This document shows positions 14,727 to 22,327 of a DNA stretch of 31,077 bases, in pieces. Source of the stretch: a virus. The position numbers and the translations under genes were made by a program. Within the stretch, counting starts at the first letter, position 1; each line of letters starts with the position of its first letter. The notes beneath the pieces are model-generated. The model ran no database searches. It was not told the DNA's origin and was given only the letters and a program-made list of their open reading frames with translations. Location of the stretch: IMG/VR virus record IMGVR_UViG_3300022752_000266, positions 1 through 31,077 of that record. The stretch is one strand, 5' to 3'.

Positions 14727-16921
14727 TGGCTGGTTCCATTTTTATTCCGATTATTTCGGCTTTTGATGCTAAGGGTATTCGCCAGGCTCAGAGTGCGACT
14801 AAGGGTTTTACGGCTGTTCTAAAGAACCTTAAGACTACTGCTGCTTTAGCTGCTGTTTCTTTTGCGACTGTTGGTGCTGGTCAGTTCATTAAGGATGCTA
14901 CTGGTGCTGCTCGTGACCTTGACCGTAACCTTGTTGGTTTGCAAGGTGTTTTTGGTGACATGACTCCTGTGATGGAACAGTTCACTAAGGATGCTAAAGA
15001 TATTGGTTTGAGTCAGGTTGATGCGGCTAGGTCATCTACTTTCTTGGGTTCGGTTTTGAAGCAGTCTGGTTTTGACATGGCTACTACTGCTAAGGAAACT
15101 AAAAATCTTGTTGGTTTGGCTTCGGACCTTGCGGCTACTTATGGTTATGATGTTTCTGAAGCTTTGACTGGTATGACGGCTTTGTTTCGTGGTGAGTATG
15201 ACCCGATAGAAAAGTTCGGTGTTGCTATGAAGCAGGCTGAAGTTAATGCTTTGCTTGCTGCTCGTGGTCAAAAGAATTTAACTGGTGCCGCTTTGCGCCA
15301 TGCTCAGGCTCAGGCTCGTCTTGATTTACTTTATTCTCGTTCTCAGGATGCTCAGGGTGCTTATGCCCGTCAATCGGATAGTTTGTTTGTTGCTCAAAAG
15401 AATTTATCTGCCGCTTTTGAGAATTTGAAGGCCGCTTTGGGAACTGCTTTGCAGAAGCCTTTAGCCACCCTTCTTGACTCTTTGACTCCGCTTATTGAAA
15501 AAATGGGGCCACAACTGACCCCTATTTTTGAGACTTTTGGTAAGGTTGTGCAGGTTCTTAGTCCTTTGTTTGAACCTTTATCTGAGTTGTTTATGTTGTT
15601 GTGGGAAGCGATAAGTCCAATTATTGATGTTTTGATTGATTTGATTAAGCCTTTGATGGTGCCGCTTGTCGAAATATTGAAACTTCTTATCCAGCTTTTT
15701 AAGCCTTTAATTCCTATTATTGAGTTTTTTGCAAGGACTGTGGGTGTTGCGCTTGTCCCTATTTTGACTGTTTTAGGTTGGGTTTTGACTCTTGCGGTTA
15801 AAGCGGTTGTCGCTTTTGTTGATGCTTTGGCGAGTATTCCTTTTATTGGAGATTTCTTTAAAGATGCTAATAAAGTTTTAAAGGAAACTACTGACGGTTT
15901 TAATGGTTTGAATGACTCGGTGCTTGAAGTTGACGGCAATGGCAAAGAGATGATTAATACTTTGTCTAAGAAGATTCCATTTAATGCTATTGATGATATT
16001 AAGGGTAGTGCTAAAGCTGCAACTACTCAAGTTGAGAAAACTACTGATGCTATTGATGCTTTGATTGACAAGGCTAAAGGTGTTCAAAGTGATTTGATTA
16101 GTGCTTTCGATATAAATTCGGTATTGGATGACAATAAGAAATCTATTGTTGAAAGTGTCACTTATGTTGCTGGAAAGTTTAAGGTTGTTGCTTCTGGTGT
16201 AGTTAAGGGGACAGGCAATATTGCTGATACTTTCCGTAAGAATTTAGGAAAGTTGAAGGGTTTTGCTGAAAATCTGACTCGTTTGGTGAAGGCTAATCTT
16301 GACCCTGAGTTGATTCAGCAGATTGTTTCTGCTGGCCCTGATGCTGGTAATGCTACTGCTGAAGCTATTTTGGCTTCTGGTAAAGAAGGTATTACAAGTT
16401 TAAATAAGACTTTTAGTGGTATTCGTAAGGTTTCTGGCGATATTGGGGCTAAGGTTGCACAGAAAATGGAGTCTGTCGGTGAGCGCATGGGTAATGGGCT
16501 TATTGACGGGTTTCTTTCTCAGAGACAAGCGTTAATTGATGCTATTGATTCTATGGGTGATGATGCAGTTGAAGTTTTCAATAAAAATATTAAGAGCGGT
16601 ATTTTGAATTTGGCTAATGTTACTCAAGAGATTAGAGCGCCTTTTATCGGTAGTCAAATTGCTGGAATGCGACCTGGAACTAATGTGACTCTTTTGCCTG
16701 ACTATTTGAAGCCTAGTTTGTTTACTGCTAGACAACTTCGTAACCCTTTTGCTGAAGGGACAAGTCAATATCAGACTTTCCAAGAAGCTAAGTCGAAGGC
16801 TATTAGTTACAATATTTCGATTAGTGTTGCGCCTGGTGCTAGTGGAACTATGATTGGTAAAGCTTTGGTTTCTGCTATTCAAGAGTATGAGCGTATTGCT
16901 GGCGATACTTGGAGAAGGTAA
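14726..16921 (+). CDS. Tail tape measure protein
   Basis: This 731-residue protein should set tail length and be ejected before DNA. Typical tape-measure features: a helical N-terminus with AKGIRQAQSATKGFTAVLKN, the ATGAARDLDRNLVGLQGVFG region, the family-characteristic YGYDVSEALTGMTALFRGEY (about 142-161), long Ala/Gln-rich helices, and a strongly hydrophobic central block at about residues 280-385 (for example LMVPLVEILKLLIQLFKPLI). No lytic transglycosylase or peptidase domain was recognised. Using the usual rule of about 0.15 nm per residue, the tail would be near 110 nm, an estimate only. It starts at GTG 14726, overlapping the previous stop by one base. Confidence 0.92.
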   Translation: MAGSIFIPIISAFDAKGIRQAQSATKGFTAVLKNLKTTAALAAVSFATVGAGQFIKDATGAARDLDRNLVGLQGVFGDMTPVMEQFTKDAKDIGLSQVDAARSSTFLGSVLKQSGFDMATTAKETKNLVGLASDLAATYGYDVSEALTGMTALFRGEYDPIEKFGVAMKQAEVNALLAARGQKNLTGAALRHAQAQARLDLLYSRSQDAQGAYARQSDSLFVAQKNLSAAFENLKAALGTALQKPLATLLDSLTPLIEKMGPQLTPIFETFGKVVQVLSPLFEPLSELFMLLWEAISPIIDVLIDLIKPLMVPLVEILKLLIQLFKPLIPIIEFFARTVGVALVPILTVLGWVLTLAVKAVVAFVDALASIPFIGDFFKDANKVLKETTDGFNGLNDSVLEVDGNGKEMINTLSKKIPFNAIDDIKGSAKAATTQVEKTTDAIDALIDKAKGVQSDLISAFDINSVLDDNKKSIVESVTYVAGKFKVVASGVVKGTGNIADTFRKNLGKLKGFAENLTRLVKANLDPELIQQIVSAGPDAGNATAEAILASGKEGITSLNKTFSGIRKVSGDIGAKVAQKMESVGERMGNGLIDGFLSQRQALIDAIDSMGDDAVEVFNKNIKSGILNLANVTQEIRAPFIGSQIAGMRPGTNVTLLPDYLKPSLFTARQLRNPFAEGTSQYQTFQEAKSKAISYNISISVAPGASGTMIGKALVSAIQEYERIAGDTWRR

Positions 16922-18112
16922 ATGGCTAATAATCTTAAAGTTTGGCTTTATAGTTCTGACCCTTCTGTTTATCAAGATGTTACTTCTTATGTAATTTCTT
17001 TGAGTTCTTCTAGGGGAAAGACTAGAGAACTTGATTATTATGAACCTGGAACTATAAGTATTAGTTTTAATAATCAAGATAGGGCTTTTGACCCAACTAA
17101 TACTTCTTCTCCGCTTTATGGTTATGTCAAACCTAAACAGCGTGTTTATGTGTCTGCTTTTGGTTTCGCTGTTTTTTCTGGTCTGATTGATGATTGGACT
17201 TTAACCTATGATGTGAATGGAAATTCTATTGCTTCATTAGCGGCTAGTGAAAAAACTAATCTATTTTCTAACCAATATTTGATTGGTCAAACTTTTCCTA
17301 GTGAACTTTCTGGTGCTAGAGTTTCTCGTATTCTAAATGATGACATGGTTCAATGGCCTACTGCTTGGGGTTCACGGGTTATTGATGCTGGAACTCAAGT
17401 TCTTGATGCTGACACCATTGAAGATGGAACGAATGTTTTAGAGTATTTACAAAAAATTCAATCTTCCGAGCAGGGTCAGTTGTTTATTGATGGCACAGAT
17501 TCTTTGAAGTTTCAGGATAATAGTCGTAGCGTAATGGGTTCGGCTACTATAACTACTTTTGCTGACGATAATACGACCTATATTTCTGCTGGTTCTGCTA
17601 TTCCTGCTTGGAAATACGATTATCTTGATGTTAGTTATTCAACTACTTTGCTTTATAACCGTATTCAAATAAATAGTTGGGATGGAGTTTCTCAGGGTAA
17701 TGCACATGACCCTTCTTCTATAGCAGCTTATCAACCTTTTGACTATGTTTTAGATGATGTTTTGTATTCAGATAAGTTTAGATTGGGTAATCTTGCTACT
17801 TATATTGGTGGGAAGTATTCGCAACCTGAATACCGTTTTAACAGTATTAGAGTCAATTTTTATGAATTAAATAGTTATGACCAAGCGACTTTATTAAATG
17901 AAGTGCTTTTAAATGGTTTTGCTAGAGTTAGATTTAAGCCAAATAATACTGGCAATACTATTGACCGTTTTGTGCGTATTATTGGTGTGCAACATGAAGC
18001 TGCTCCTGGTAGCCATGATGTCACTTACTTGTTAGAAAGCATTAAAATTCCTGCTTTGGTGTTGAGTGATGCTGATTTTGGTAAACTAGATGTAAATGTG
18101 TTAGGTCTTTAG
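16922..18112 (+). CDS. Minor tail protein (tail-tip/hub type)
   Basis: A 396-residue protein starting one base after the tape measure stop. The opening pattern, a short strand then DVTSYVISLSSSRGKTREL, GTISISFNNQDRAFDPTNTS and PKQRVYVSAF, is widely seen in siphovirus tail-tip proteins following the tape measure. It continues with FSGLIDDWTLTYD and a mostly beta body, ending in a domain resembling the hub-like region (RIIGVQHEAAPGSHDVTYLL). No separate distal tail gene is present before it, so it may combine distal-tail and hub functions. It forms the connection between tube and host-contact proteins. The assignment is by order and sequence pattern. Confidence 0.78.
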   Translation: MANNLKVWLYSSDPSVYQDVTSYVISLSSSRGKTRELDYYEPGTISISFNNQDRAFDPTNTSSPLYGYVKPKQRVYVSAFGFAVFSGLIDDWTLTYDVNGNSIASLAASEKTNLFSNQYLIGQTFPSELSGARVSRILNDDMVQWPTAWGSRVIDAGTQVLDADTIEDGTNVLEYLQKIQSSEQGQLFIDGTDSLKFQDNSRSVMGSATITTFADDNTTYISAGSAIPAWKYDYLDVSYSTTLLYNRIQINSWDGVSQGNAHDPSSIAAYQPFDYVLDDVLYSDKFRLGNLATYIGGKYSQPEYRFNSIRVNFYELNSYDQATLLNEVLLNGFARVRFKPNNTGNTIDRFVRIIGVQHEAAPGSHDVTYLLESIKIPALVLSDADFGKLDVNVLGL

Positions 18113-18120
18113 GAGTTTAG

Positions 18121-18612
18121 ATGCCTGGTTCGGGTCGTAAAGTTTTTGCAGCTAGTAGCGTATTGAGTTCTAGTGATGTGCAGAATTATCTTCAGGACCA
18201 GGCTGTGATGGTCTTTGCGGGGACTGCTGCTCGTGGGTCTGCTTTAGGGGCTGGAACGGTCTCTGCGGGCATGGTTTCTTATTTGACTGATGTTGACCAG
18301 ATTCAGCATTATGACGGCTCTAAATGGCTTCCTTTGCCTTATGCGGTTGCTGTTGGGACTGCTTCTGCGACTACTGGTGCTTTAGGAATTAATACTCAGG
18401 TTGCTGTGAATGTTACTTTCCCAACTAACCGTTTTAGTATTGCTCCTGTTGTTTTTGCTTGGACTACTGGCCCTAGATACATTGCTTTTGCTAGCACCGT
18501 TGCAGCTGGTTCAGCAACTATTACTGTGCGAAATGTGTCTGATGCTACTGGTGCTGATGAGACTGTTTACTATCAGGCTATCCAAATGAGTGCTTCGAGT
18601 GCGGTGGGATAA
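18121..18612 (+). CDS. Tail-tip protein with beta-sandwich C-terminus
   Basis: A 163-residue protein, ATG 18121 preceded by AGGAG. The N-terminus (GRKVFAASSVLSSSDVQNYL then DQAVMVFAGTAARGSAL) is a conserved module of actinophage minor tail proteins. It ends in a phrase like SYLTDVDQIQHYDGSKW, which recurs in such proteins as a display segment. The C-terminal half is beta-rich (QVAVNVTFPTNRFSIAPVVF, then ITVRNVSDATGADETVYYQA) and resembles H-type-lectin-like sandwich domains. It may bind host surface sugars. It is the last tail gene before the lysis region and overlaps the next gene by one base (TAATG). Confidence 0.62.
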   Translation: MPGSGRKVFAASSVLSSSDVQNYLQDQAVMVFAGTAARGSALGAGTVSAGMVSYLTDVDQIQHYDGSKWLPLPYAVAVGTASATTGALGINTQVAVNVTFPTNRFSIAPVVFAWTTGPRYIAFASTVAAGSATITVRNVSDATGADETVYYQAIQMSASSAVG

Positions 18613-18860
18613 TGTCTGAAGTCAAGCGCCCTAATAATAGTGAACTTCTCCAAAGAATAGTTAGCGATATGGCTGAAATTAAAACTGACCTTGCGGTTAT
18701 CAAGCGGGATGTTTCTAGCCATGCTGATTTGGTTATTGACCATGAAGCTCGTATTCGTGAGTTGGAAAAGGCTCGCTGGAAGTCTGCTTGGGTTACTGGC
18801 GTTTTGTCTGCTGTTATTACATCAGTTTTTGTTGGTTTTCTTATTAAATTGATTCAATAG
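18612..18860 (+). CDS. Holin-like protein, coiled coil plus one membrane helix (XhlA-like)
   Basis: An 82-residue protein. The first 55 residues are helical and charged with heptad spacing (LLQRIVSDMAEIKTDLAVIK, then HADLVIDHEARIRELEKARW), followed by a single membrane helix at about residues 58-80 (SAWVTGVLSAVITSVFVGFL) and a short IKLIQ tail. This layout matches XhlA/haemolysin-type lysis accessory proteins and some phage anchors. It starts as TAATG with the upstream tail gene and lies at the entry to the lysis region. It probably assists membrane permeabilisation or tethers the endolysin. A tail-anchoring role is an alternative. Confidence 0.6.
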   Translation: MSEVKRPNNSELLQRIVSDMAEIKTDLAVIKRDVSSHADLVIDHEARIRELEKARWKSAWVTGVLSAVITSVFVGFLIKLIQ

Positions 18861-18869
18861 AAAGGTATT

Positions 18870-20000
18870 ATGCCAAAACTTGCAAGAGTTCTGTTTGTTT
18901 TGTTTTTGGCATTTACACCACTTTTAGGCCTTACATCTACGACTCAGGCAGAACCTTTGCAGGGTTTGGGTGTAGATGTCTATACTTTTGACCCTTCAGC
19001 CTTGCCTGAGCATCAAGAGTATGTTTTGTGTCAGTCTGATACTGTTTGGACTTCTGTTTCTAATTTAAATCACGATTGGGGTGGTGATGTTGTTGCTGGT
19101 TGTCAGGCAGATTTTGTTTTGATTCATTATTACGGTTATATTACTTTTGATTTTTCTGGTGATGTGTTTTTTCAGTCGTTGGCTGATGATGGATTTTTTA
19201 TGTCTATTGGTGAGCAGACTGTAATTGATAATTGGTGGTTGAAGGGTTGTTCTGGGGGTTCTGGTGTTCATACTTTTGAAGCTGGTGTTCCACAGAAGTT
19301 TGATGCTTGGTGGTATGAGTATGGTGGCGGGGCTTGTAATGTTTTGTATGCTTCGTTTGGTGATTCTGCTTTTACTGTTGTTCCTGATTCAGCGTTTTCT
19401 AAAAATTTAGAGCCTGTAGTTCCACCTGTTGAACCTACTCCACTTCCTACTCCTGAGCCGCCTATAGTTGAACCACCAATAGTGGAGCCACCTGTTGTCG
19501 AACCACCTATTGTTGAGCCACCAATAGTAAAACCACCTATAATTCTTCCACCTGTAATAGAACCTGAACCTGTTGTGGAACCTGAGCCTATAGTTGTTCC
19601 TGAGCCTTCTATAACAGATGTAGATTTGAACTCTATTGACCCGCAAACACTTACTGACAGCGATTTGCAGATTTTGATAGAAGATGCCTATAACACTTTA
19701 GAAACTGCTGTGCCTGGTTCTGAAGAATACGATTTAGCGTTGGAACAGTTGATGCTGGTTGCTCAGGCTGATGATTTAGTTGTGCCTGAAGAAATCGCTG
19801 ATATTCCTGTTTTGGGTGCAACTATTGTTGGTTTGACTAATGCGTTTAATGCTTTAGGTAATTTTGGTGCAGATATGTCACCGAAGGTAAGAGAAAAGGC
19901 TGAAAAAACTGTTGTTGCAGCTGTGATTGTTACTCAGGTAGCAACTGCGGCTGTTGGCTTGTCTATTTCAGCACCGTCATCTATTAGGAGAATAAAGTGA
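18870..20000 (+). CDS. Secreted PA14/GLEYA-like protein with proline-rich stalk
   Basis: A 376-residue protein with a clear signal peptide (residues 1-27: Lys/Arg start, hydrophobic core, TQA cleavage motif). Residues about 30-170 resemble PA14/GLEYA carbohydrate-binding domains: the pattern YGYITFDFSGDVFFQSLADD, GFFMSIG, then VPQKFDAWWYEYGGG. Residues about 185-250 are a repetitive PPIVEPP/EPEP stalk. The C-terminal part is acidic and helical, ending with a hydrophobic stretch (TVVAAVIVTQVATAAVGLSI) and a basic SSIRRIK tail that may act as a membrane anchor. It has AGAAAGG upstream. Its place in the lysis region is odd for an adhesin-like protein. It may alter the infected cell's surface, act in lysis, or be displayed on virions. 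The function is not established. Confidence 0.6.
   Translation: MPKLARVLFVLFLAFTPLLGLTSTTQAEPLQGLGVDVYTFDPSALPEHQEYVLCQSDTVWTSVSNLNHDWGGDVVAGCQADFVLIHYYGYITFDFSGDVFFQSLADDGFFMSIGEQTVIDNWWLKGCSGGSGVHTFEAGVPQKFDAWWYEYGGGACNVLYASFGDSAFTVVPDSAFSKNLEPVVPPVEPTPLPTPEPPIVEPPIVEPPVVEPPIVEPPIVKPPIILPPVIEPEPVVEPEPIVVPEPSITDVDLNSIDPQTLTDSDLQILIEDAYNTLETAVPGSEEYDLALEQLMLVAQADDLVVPEEIADIPVLGATIVGLTNAFNALGNFGADMSPKVREKAEKTVVAAVIVTQVATAAVGLSISAPSSIRRIK
19424..19608 (+). repeat. Imperfect proline-rich coding repeat
   Basis: About a dozen short in-frame units encode alternating PP-I/V-V-EPP and EPEP segments. The wording varies between units (GAACCACCAATAGTGGAG, GAGCCACCTGTTGTC and similar), so it is an old or slippage-prone repeat rather than an exact one. 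It forms the rigid extended stalk between the PA14-like head and the C-terminal region. Confidence 0.8.
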
Positions 20001-20164
20001 GAAACTTTTTGAATGACATTATTGGTCAACTTTGGACTTTGTTGGGTATGTTTGTTGCCTGGATAGTCCTTGAAGGCTCTGCAAAGAGTGTTGTTGGCTG
20101 GTGTATTCTGGTATCACTAGCGGTTTGGATTGTTACTTTCCGCTTACGCAACCCGAAGGAATAG
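19997..20164 (+). CDS. Small two-helix membrane protein, possible holin or antiholin
   Basis: A 55-residue ORF, GTG 19997 overlapping the previous stop as GTGA, with AGGAG at 19986-19990. It contains two membrane segments, about residues 10-26 (LWTLLGMFVAWIVL region) and 31-48 (VVGWCILVSLAVWIVTF region), with a charged C-terminal RLRNPKE. The gene ends one base before the M23 peptidase start. Two-helix size, charged tail and position next to the endolysin suggest a class II holin or its regulator. No family was recognised from sequence. Confidence 0.65.
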   Translation: MRNFLNDIIGQLWTLLGMFVAWIVLEGSAKSVVGWCILVSLAVWIVTFRLRNPKE

Positions 20165-20165
20165 T

Positions 20166-20630
20166 ATGTCTGCTGTGTATTTTGAACCTTTTGACCCTAA
20201 GACTCGTGGTGACGAGTTTGGCAATCTTGCTCCTTACCGTAATGGTAGGCCACATAGGGGTCAGGATTGGTCTCCTAAAGAATTGTCTCCTATCAAGGCT
20301 ATTACTGATGGAACTGTATTTGTAAATACTTGGACTGATGTTTTAGGTTGGATTGTTATTCATTCTGCTAAGGATGGGCATTGGGTTTTGTATGCTCATT
20401 TGGCGGAGCAGTCTCCATTGAAGGTTCAGGATAAGGTTGTAGGCGGTAAGACTGTGTTAGGTCGTGTTGGTGGTGGCCGTAAGACTCCTAGTGGTTCTGC
20501 TTCTACTGGCGCACATTTACATTTGAGCATTGGTAAGGCTAATAAGGCTTGGAGTAATCCGAATATTCATTTGGCTGCTTATGATGATTTAGTTGACCCG
20601 TTGAAGCATATTTTGGAGAATAAGGCGTAA
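20166..20630 (+). CDS. Endolysin-type M23 peptidase
   Basis: A 154-residue zinc endopeptidase expected to cut peptide cross-links in host peptidoglycan. The start is ATG 20166, one base after the upstream stop; the longer in-frame TTG extension (20130) overlaps the upstream membrane gene and is unlikely. Zinc ligands fit the LytM/M23 pattern: His30 and Asp34 in PHRGQDW, and His119 in the GAHLHLS motif with His117 as the catalytic partner; His78 (YAHLAE) is also conserved. There is no signal peptide, so release depends on holins. The protein is a single catalytic domain without a visible wall-binding domain. It is flanked by small membrane proteins in a typical lysis cassette. Confidence 0.88.
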   Translation: MSAVYFEPFDPKTRGDEFGNLAPYRNGRPHRGQDWSPKELSPIKAITDGTVFVNTWTDVLGWIVIHSAKDGHWVLYAHLAEQSPLKVQDKVVGGKTVLGRVGGGRKTPSGSASTGAHLHLSIGKANKAWSNPNIHLAAYDDLVDPLKHILENKA

Positions 20631-20632
20631 TT

Positions 20633-20914
20633 ATGAAGGCTCGTTTGAAAGATGTTTTGGATGTTGTGGCTTCGCTTAGTTGGCGTGGTTTTGGTATCTT
20701 TCTTTATATTCTTGGTGGTTCTATGGGTGTGGGAGCTGCTCTTACAGGTAATTGGCTTACTGGTGTCTTGGTTGCTTGGGGAACGCTAATGTTGGGTGTT
20801 ATTTCGGTTATTGGCTACGCTATTGCTACGACTGGTCGTGCTACTAAGGCTGATGTTGCTCGTGGTGCTAGGGATGCTATTGAAAAGGCAAAGGAAGCTT
20901 CCGAGAAGAAATAA
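20633..20914 (+). CDS. Holin candidate with two membrane helices
   Basis: A 93-residue protein starting two bases after the M23 stop. A short amphipathic N-terminus (KARLKDVLDVVASLSWRGFG) leads to two membrane helices, about residues 20-38 (FLYILGGSMGVGAALTG region) and 42-65 (TGVLVAWGTLMLGVISVIGY region). A charged helical C-terminus (ADVARGARDAIEKAKEASEK) follows, as in many holins. Position next to the endolysin supports the call. Its last 38 bases overlap the 3' end of the WhiB gene on the other strand, so transcripts from both sides converge here. No strong terminator lies between them. Confidence 0.7.
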   Translation: MKARLKDVLDVVASLSWRGFGIFLYILGGSMGVGAALTGNWLTGVLVAWGTLMLGVISVIGYAIATTGRATKADVARGARDAIEKAKEASEKK

Positions 20915-21194
20915 CTCGCATAAATTGTTTGCGTTCTTCTCTGGTTAGTCCACCCCAAATTCCGAATGGTTCATCTGTTTCTATCGCATACATTCGGCAT
21001 TGGTCTATTATTGGACATTCAGCGCATAGGCTTTTAGCGTATCTAGTATCTTCTGCGGCTATTGCCTGGTTTTTGTGTTCTGGAAAGAATAGGTCTGGTG
21101 CGTTTTGGCAGGGAACTTGCCCTTCTTTTAGCACGAGTTCGTGTAATTCAAATAATTTTTGTTGATTTGTTTGCATTTGTCGGTGGGTAGGCAT
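20877..21194 (-). CDS. whiB: WhiB-family iron-sulfur transcription regulator
   Basis: A 105-residue regulator and the only convincing minus-strand gene. The four cluster-binding cysteines are Cys29, Cys57, Cys60 and Cys66 (C-x2-C-x5-C in CAECPIIDQC). They are followed by the beta-turn GIWGG (78-82) and the basic segment LTREERKQF, all WhiB hallmarks. WhiB proteins bind a 4Fe-4S cluster and the primary sigma factor, and are restricted to Actinobacteria and their phages, so this fixes the host phylum. ATG 21194 sits about seven bases from a promoter -10 element and lacks a Shine-Dalgarno sequence, so it is probably leaderless. A second ATG (21176) is possible. Phage copies can repress host whiB genes or exclude other phages. 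Confidence 0.93.
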   Translation of the reverse strand: MPTHRQMQTNQQKLFELHELVLKEGQVPCQNAPDLFFPEHKNQAIAAEDTRYAKSLCAECPIIDQCRMYAIETDEPFGIWGGLTREERKQFMRVISSRKLPLPFQ

Positions 21195-21199
21195 AAGAT
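21171..21199 (+). promoter_or_regulatory. Candidate early promoter for the recombination/replication operon
   Basis: TTGCAT (21171-21176) and TAAGAT (21194-21199) are 17 bases apart. The -35 lies inside the first codons of whiB, and the -10 abuts the whiB -10 on the other strand. It would drive 21243 onward. The match to consensus is moderate. Confidence 0.45.
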
Positions 21200-21200
21200 A

Positions 21201-21229
21201 ACCATACTGACAAATCTACGAAATGTAAA
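21201..21229 (-). promoter_or_regulatory. Promoter of whiB, probably leaderless
   Basis: Reading the minus strand, TTTACA (21229-21224) and TATGGT (21206-21201) are separated by exactly 17 bases. Transcription would begin near the A of ATG 21194, so the mRNA would lack a leader, a common actinobacterial arrangement. Confidence 0.65.
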
Positions 21230-21242
21230 GGAGAAAGGGATT

Positions 21243-22124
21243 ATGTCTAAATTAGAACATCCGTTGTTTGGTAAGGCTGTGCTTATTGGGGACTTTGAGA
21301 ATCAAAGTGCTGAGTGGCATGAGTTGCGTAGTAATGGTATTGGTGGCTCTCAAGTTGGAACTATTCTTGGTTTGAACCAATGGGAGTCTGCCTATACTTT
21401 GTGGGCGAAGTTAAGTGGGAAGATTCCAGAGTCTTTTGAGCAGAATGAAAAAATGTTTTGGGGGACTGTTCTTGAGCCTGTTATTCGTGATGAGTGGGCT
21501 AAACAGAATCCTGCCTACAAGATTTGGTTGACTGGAACTTGGGCTGATGATTACCGTCACGCCAATCCTGACGGTATTCTGCAACTCAATGACCCTATAA
21601 CTGGTGAAGTTGAGTTTGGTTTGCTGGAGATTAAGACTGCTGGTTATCGTTGGGATGAAGTGCCACCACAGTATGTGGCTCAATGTCAATGGTATATGCA
21701 TTTGCTTGGCTTAAAGTGGTGCAAACTTGTTGTTTTGTTTCAAGGCAATAATTTGGTTACTTATGATTTGGATTATGACCAGGAGTTTTCTGAACTTATG
21801 GTGAAGCGTGTGCAGGATTTTTGGGATGGTGTCCAGTCTGATTATGCGCCTAATTGGGATGGTTCTGAGTCTACTTATCAAACGGTTCGAGCTATGCATC
21901 CTGACATTGTGGAAGATGAGATTGAGTTGGGTTCATTTGGTATGCATTTGTTGTTGAAGCAAGCCGAGTTGGAGTCTGCCCAAGAGTCGTTGAATGAAAT
22001 TAAGAGCAGAGTTCTTGACTTTATGGGTAAAGCAAAGTATGGTCTTGTAAATGGAAAGGTTGTTGCTACTCGTTCAGCTCGTTCTGGTGGCACACCATAT
22101 TTGACTATCTCTAAGAAAGGTTAA
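21243..22124 (+). CDS. YqaJ/lambda-exonuclease-type recombination nuclease
   Basis: A 293-residue PD-(D/E)XK nuclease expected to resect double-strand DNA ends 5' to 3' for phage recombination. ATG 21243 follows AAAGGAGAAAGGG; the longer in-frame upstream extension would overlap whiB and lacks support. Family motifs: GIGGSQVGTILGLNQWESAY (about residues 31-50), an upstream acidic site GTVLEPVIRDEW, NPDGIL, then the catalytic LLEIKTA with Glu and Lys, followed by PPQYVAQCQWYMHLLG. The C-terminal 70 residues are helical. It is the first rightward gene of the early operon and is followed within 200 bases by a putative annealing protein, as in Red-like systems. Confidence 0.9.
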   Translation: MSKLEHPLFGKAVLIGDFENQSAEWHELRSNGIGGSQVGTILGLNQWESAYTLWAKLSGKIPESFEQNEKMFWGTVLEPVIRDEWAKQNPAYKIWLTGTWADDYRHANPDGILQLNDPITGEVEFGLLEIKTAGYRWDEVPPQYVAQCQWYMHLLGLKWCKLVVLFQGNNLVTYDLDYDQEFSELMVKRVQDFWDGVQSDYAPNWDGSESTYQTVRAMHPDIVEDEIELGSFGMHLLLKQAELESAQESLNEIKSRVLDFMGKAKYGLVNGKVVATRSARSGGTPYLTISKKG

Positions 22125-22126
22125 AA

Positions 22127-22327
22127 ATGTCAGATGTAAAAGGTTCAAATTTGAGTGTAGGTAATTTAGTCACTCTAAACATTTTCATTCCAGATAAGGT
22201 AAATACGGTCATTGTTGGTCCGATTACTGGTATTCAGGAATGGAACAAGGACACTATTGCTATCCAGATTGCTGGTATTGGCACCTGGTTGGTTTTGGAT
22301 GATAAGACGGAAGTTGGGTTAGTGTAA
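22127..22327 (+). CDS. Small beta-rich protein of unknown function
   Basis: A 66-residue ORF between the exonuclease and the putative annealing protein, two bases after one stop and ending in TAATG into the next. The sequence is beta-rich and neutral (LSVGNLVTLNIFIPDKVNTV, then GIQEWNKDTIAIQI and GTWLVLDDKTEVGLV) and may form a small SH3-like or OB-like barrel. No catalytic motif, cysteine cluster or membrane segment is visible. Its tight position inside the recombination pair suggests a related role, but this is only context. Confidence 0.6.
   Translation: MSDVKGSNLSVGNLVTLNIFIPDKVNTVIVGPITGIQEWNKDTIAIQIAGIGTWLVLDDKTEVGLV

Noticed and set aside
15394-15945. Minus-strand ORF of 183 codons in the tape measure gene
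   Set aside because: Reverse shadow of the hydrophobic helical block; no motif and no supporting promoter.
19424-19608. CRISPR-like repeat
   Set aside because: Units are short, in frame and code for a proline-rich stalk; no constant repeat with variable spacers.
20101-20325. Plus-strand ORF of 74 codons overlapping the M23 gene
   Set aside because: Out of frame with two strongly supported genes and rich in Leu as expected for a shadow.
20893-20902. GGAAGCTTCC palindrome at the end of the holin gene
   Set aside because: Ten bases with no loop and no T run; chance is likely and it is not a convincing terminator.
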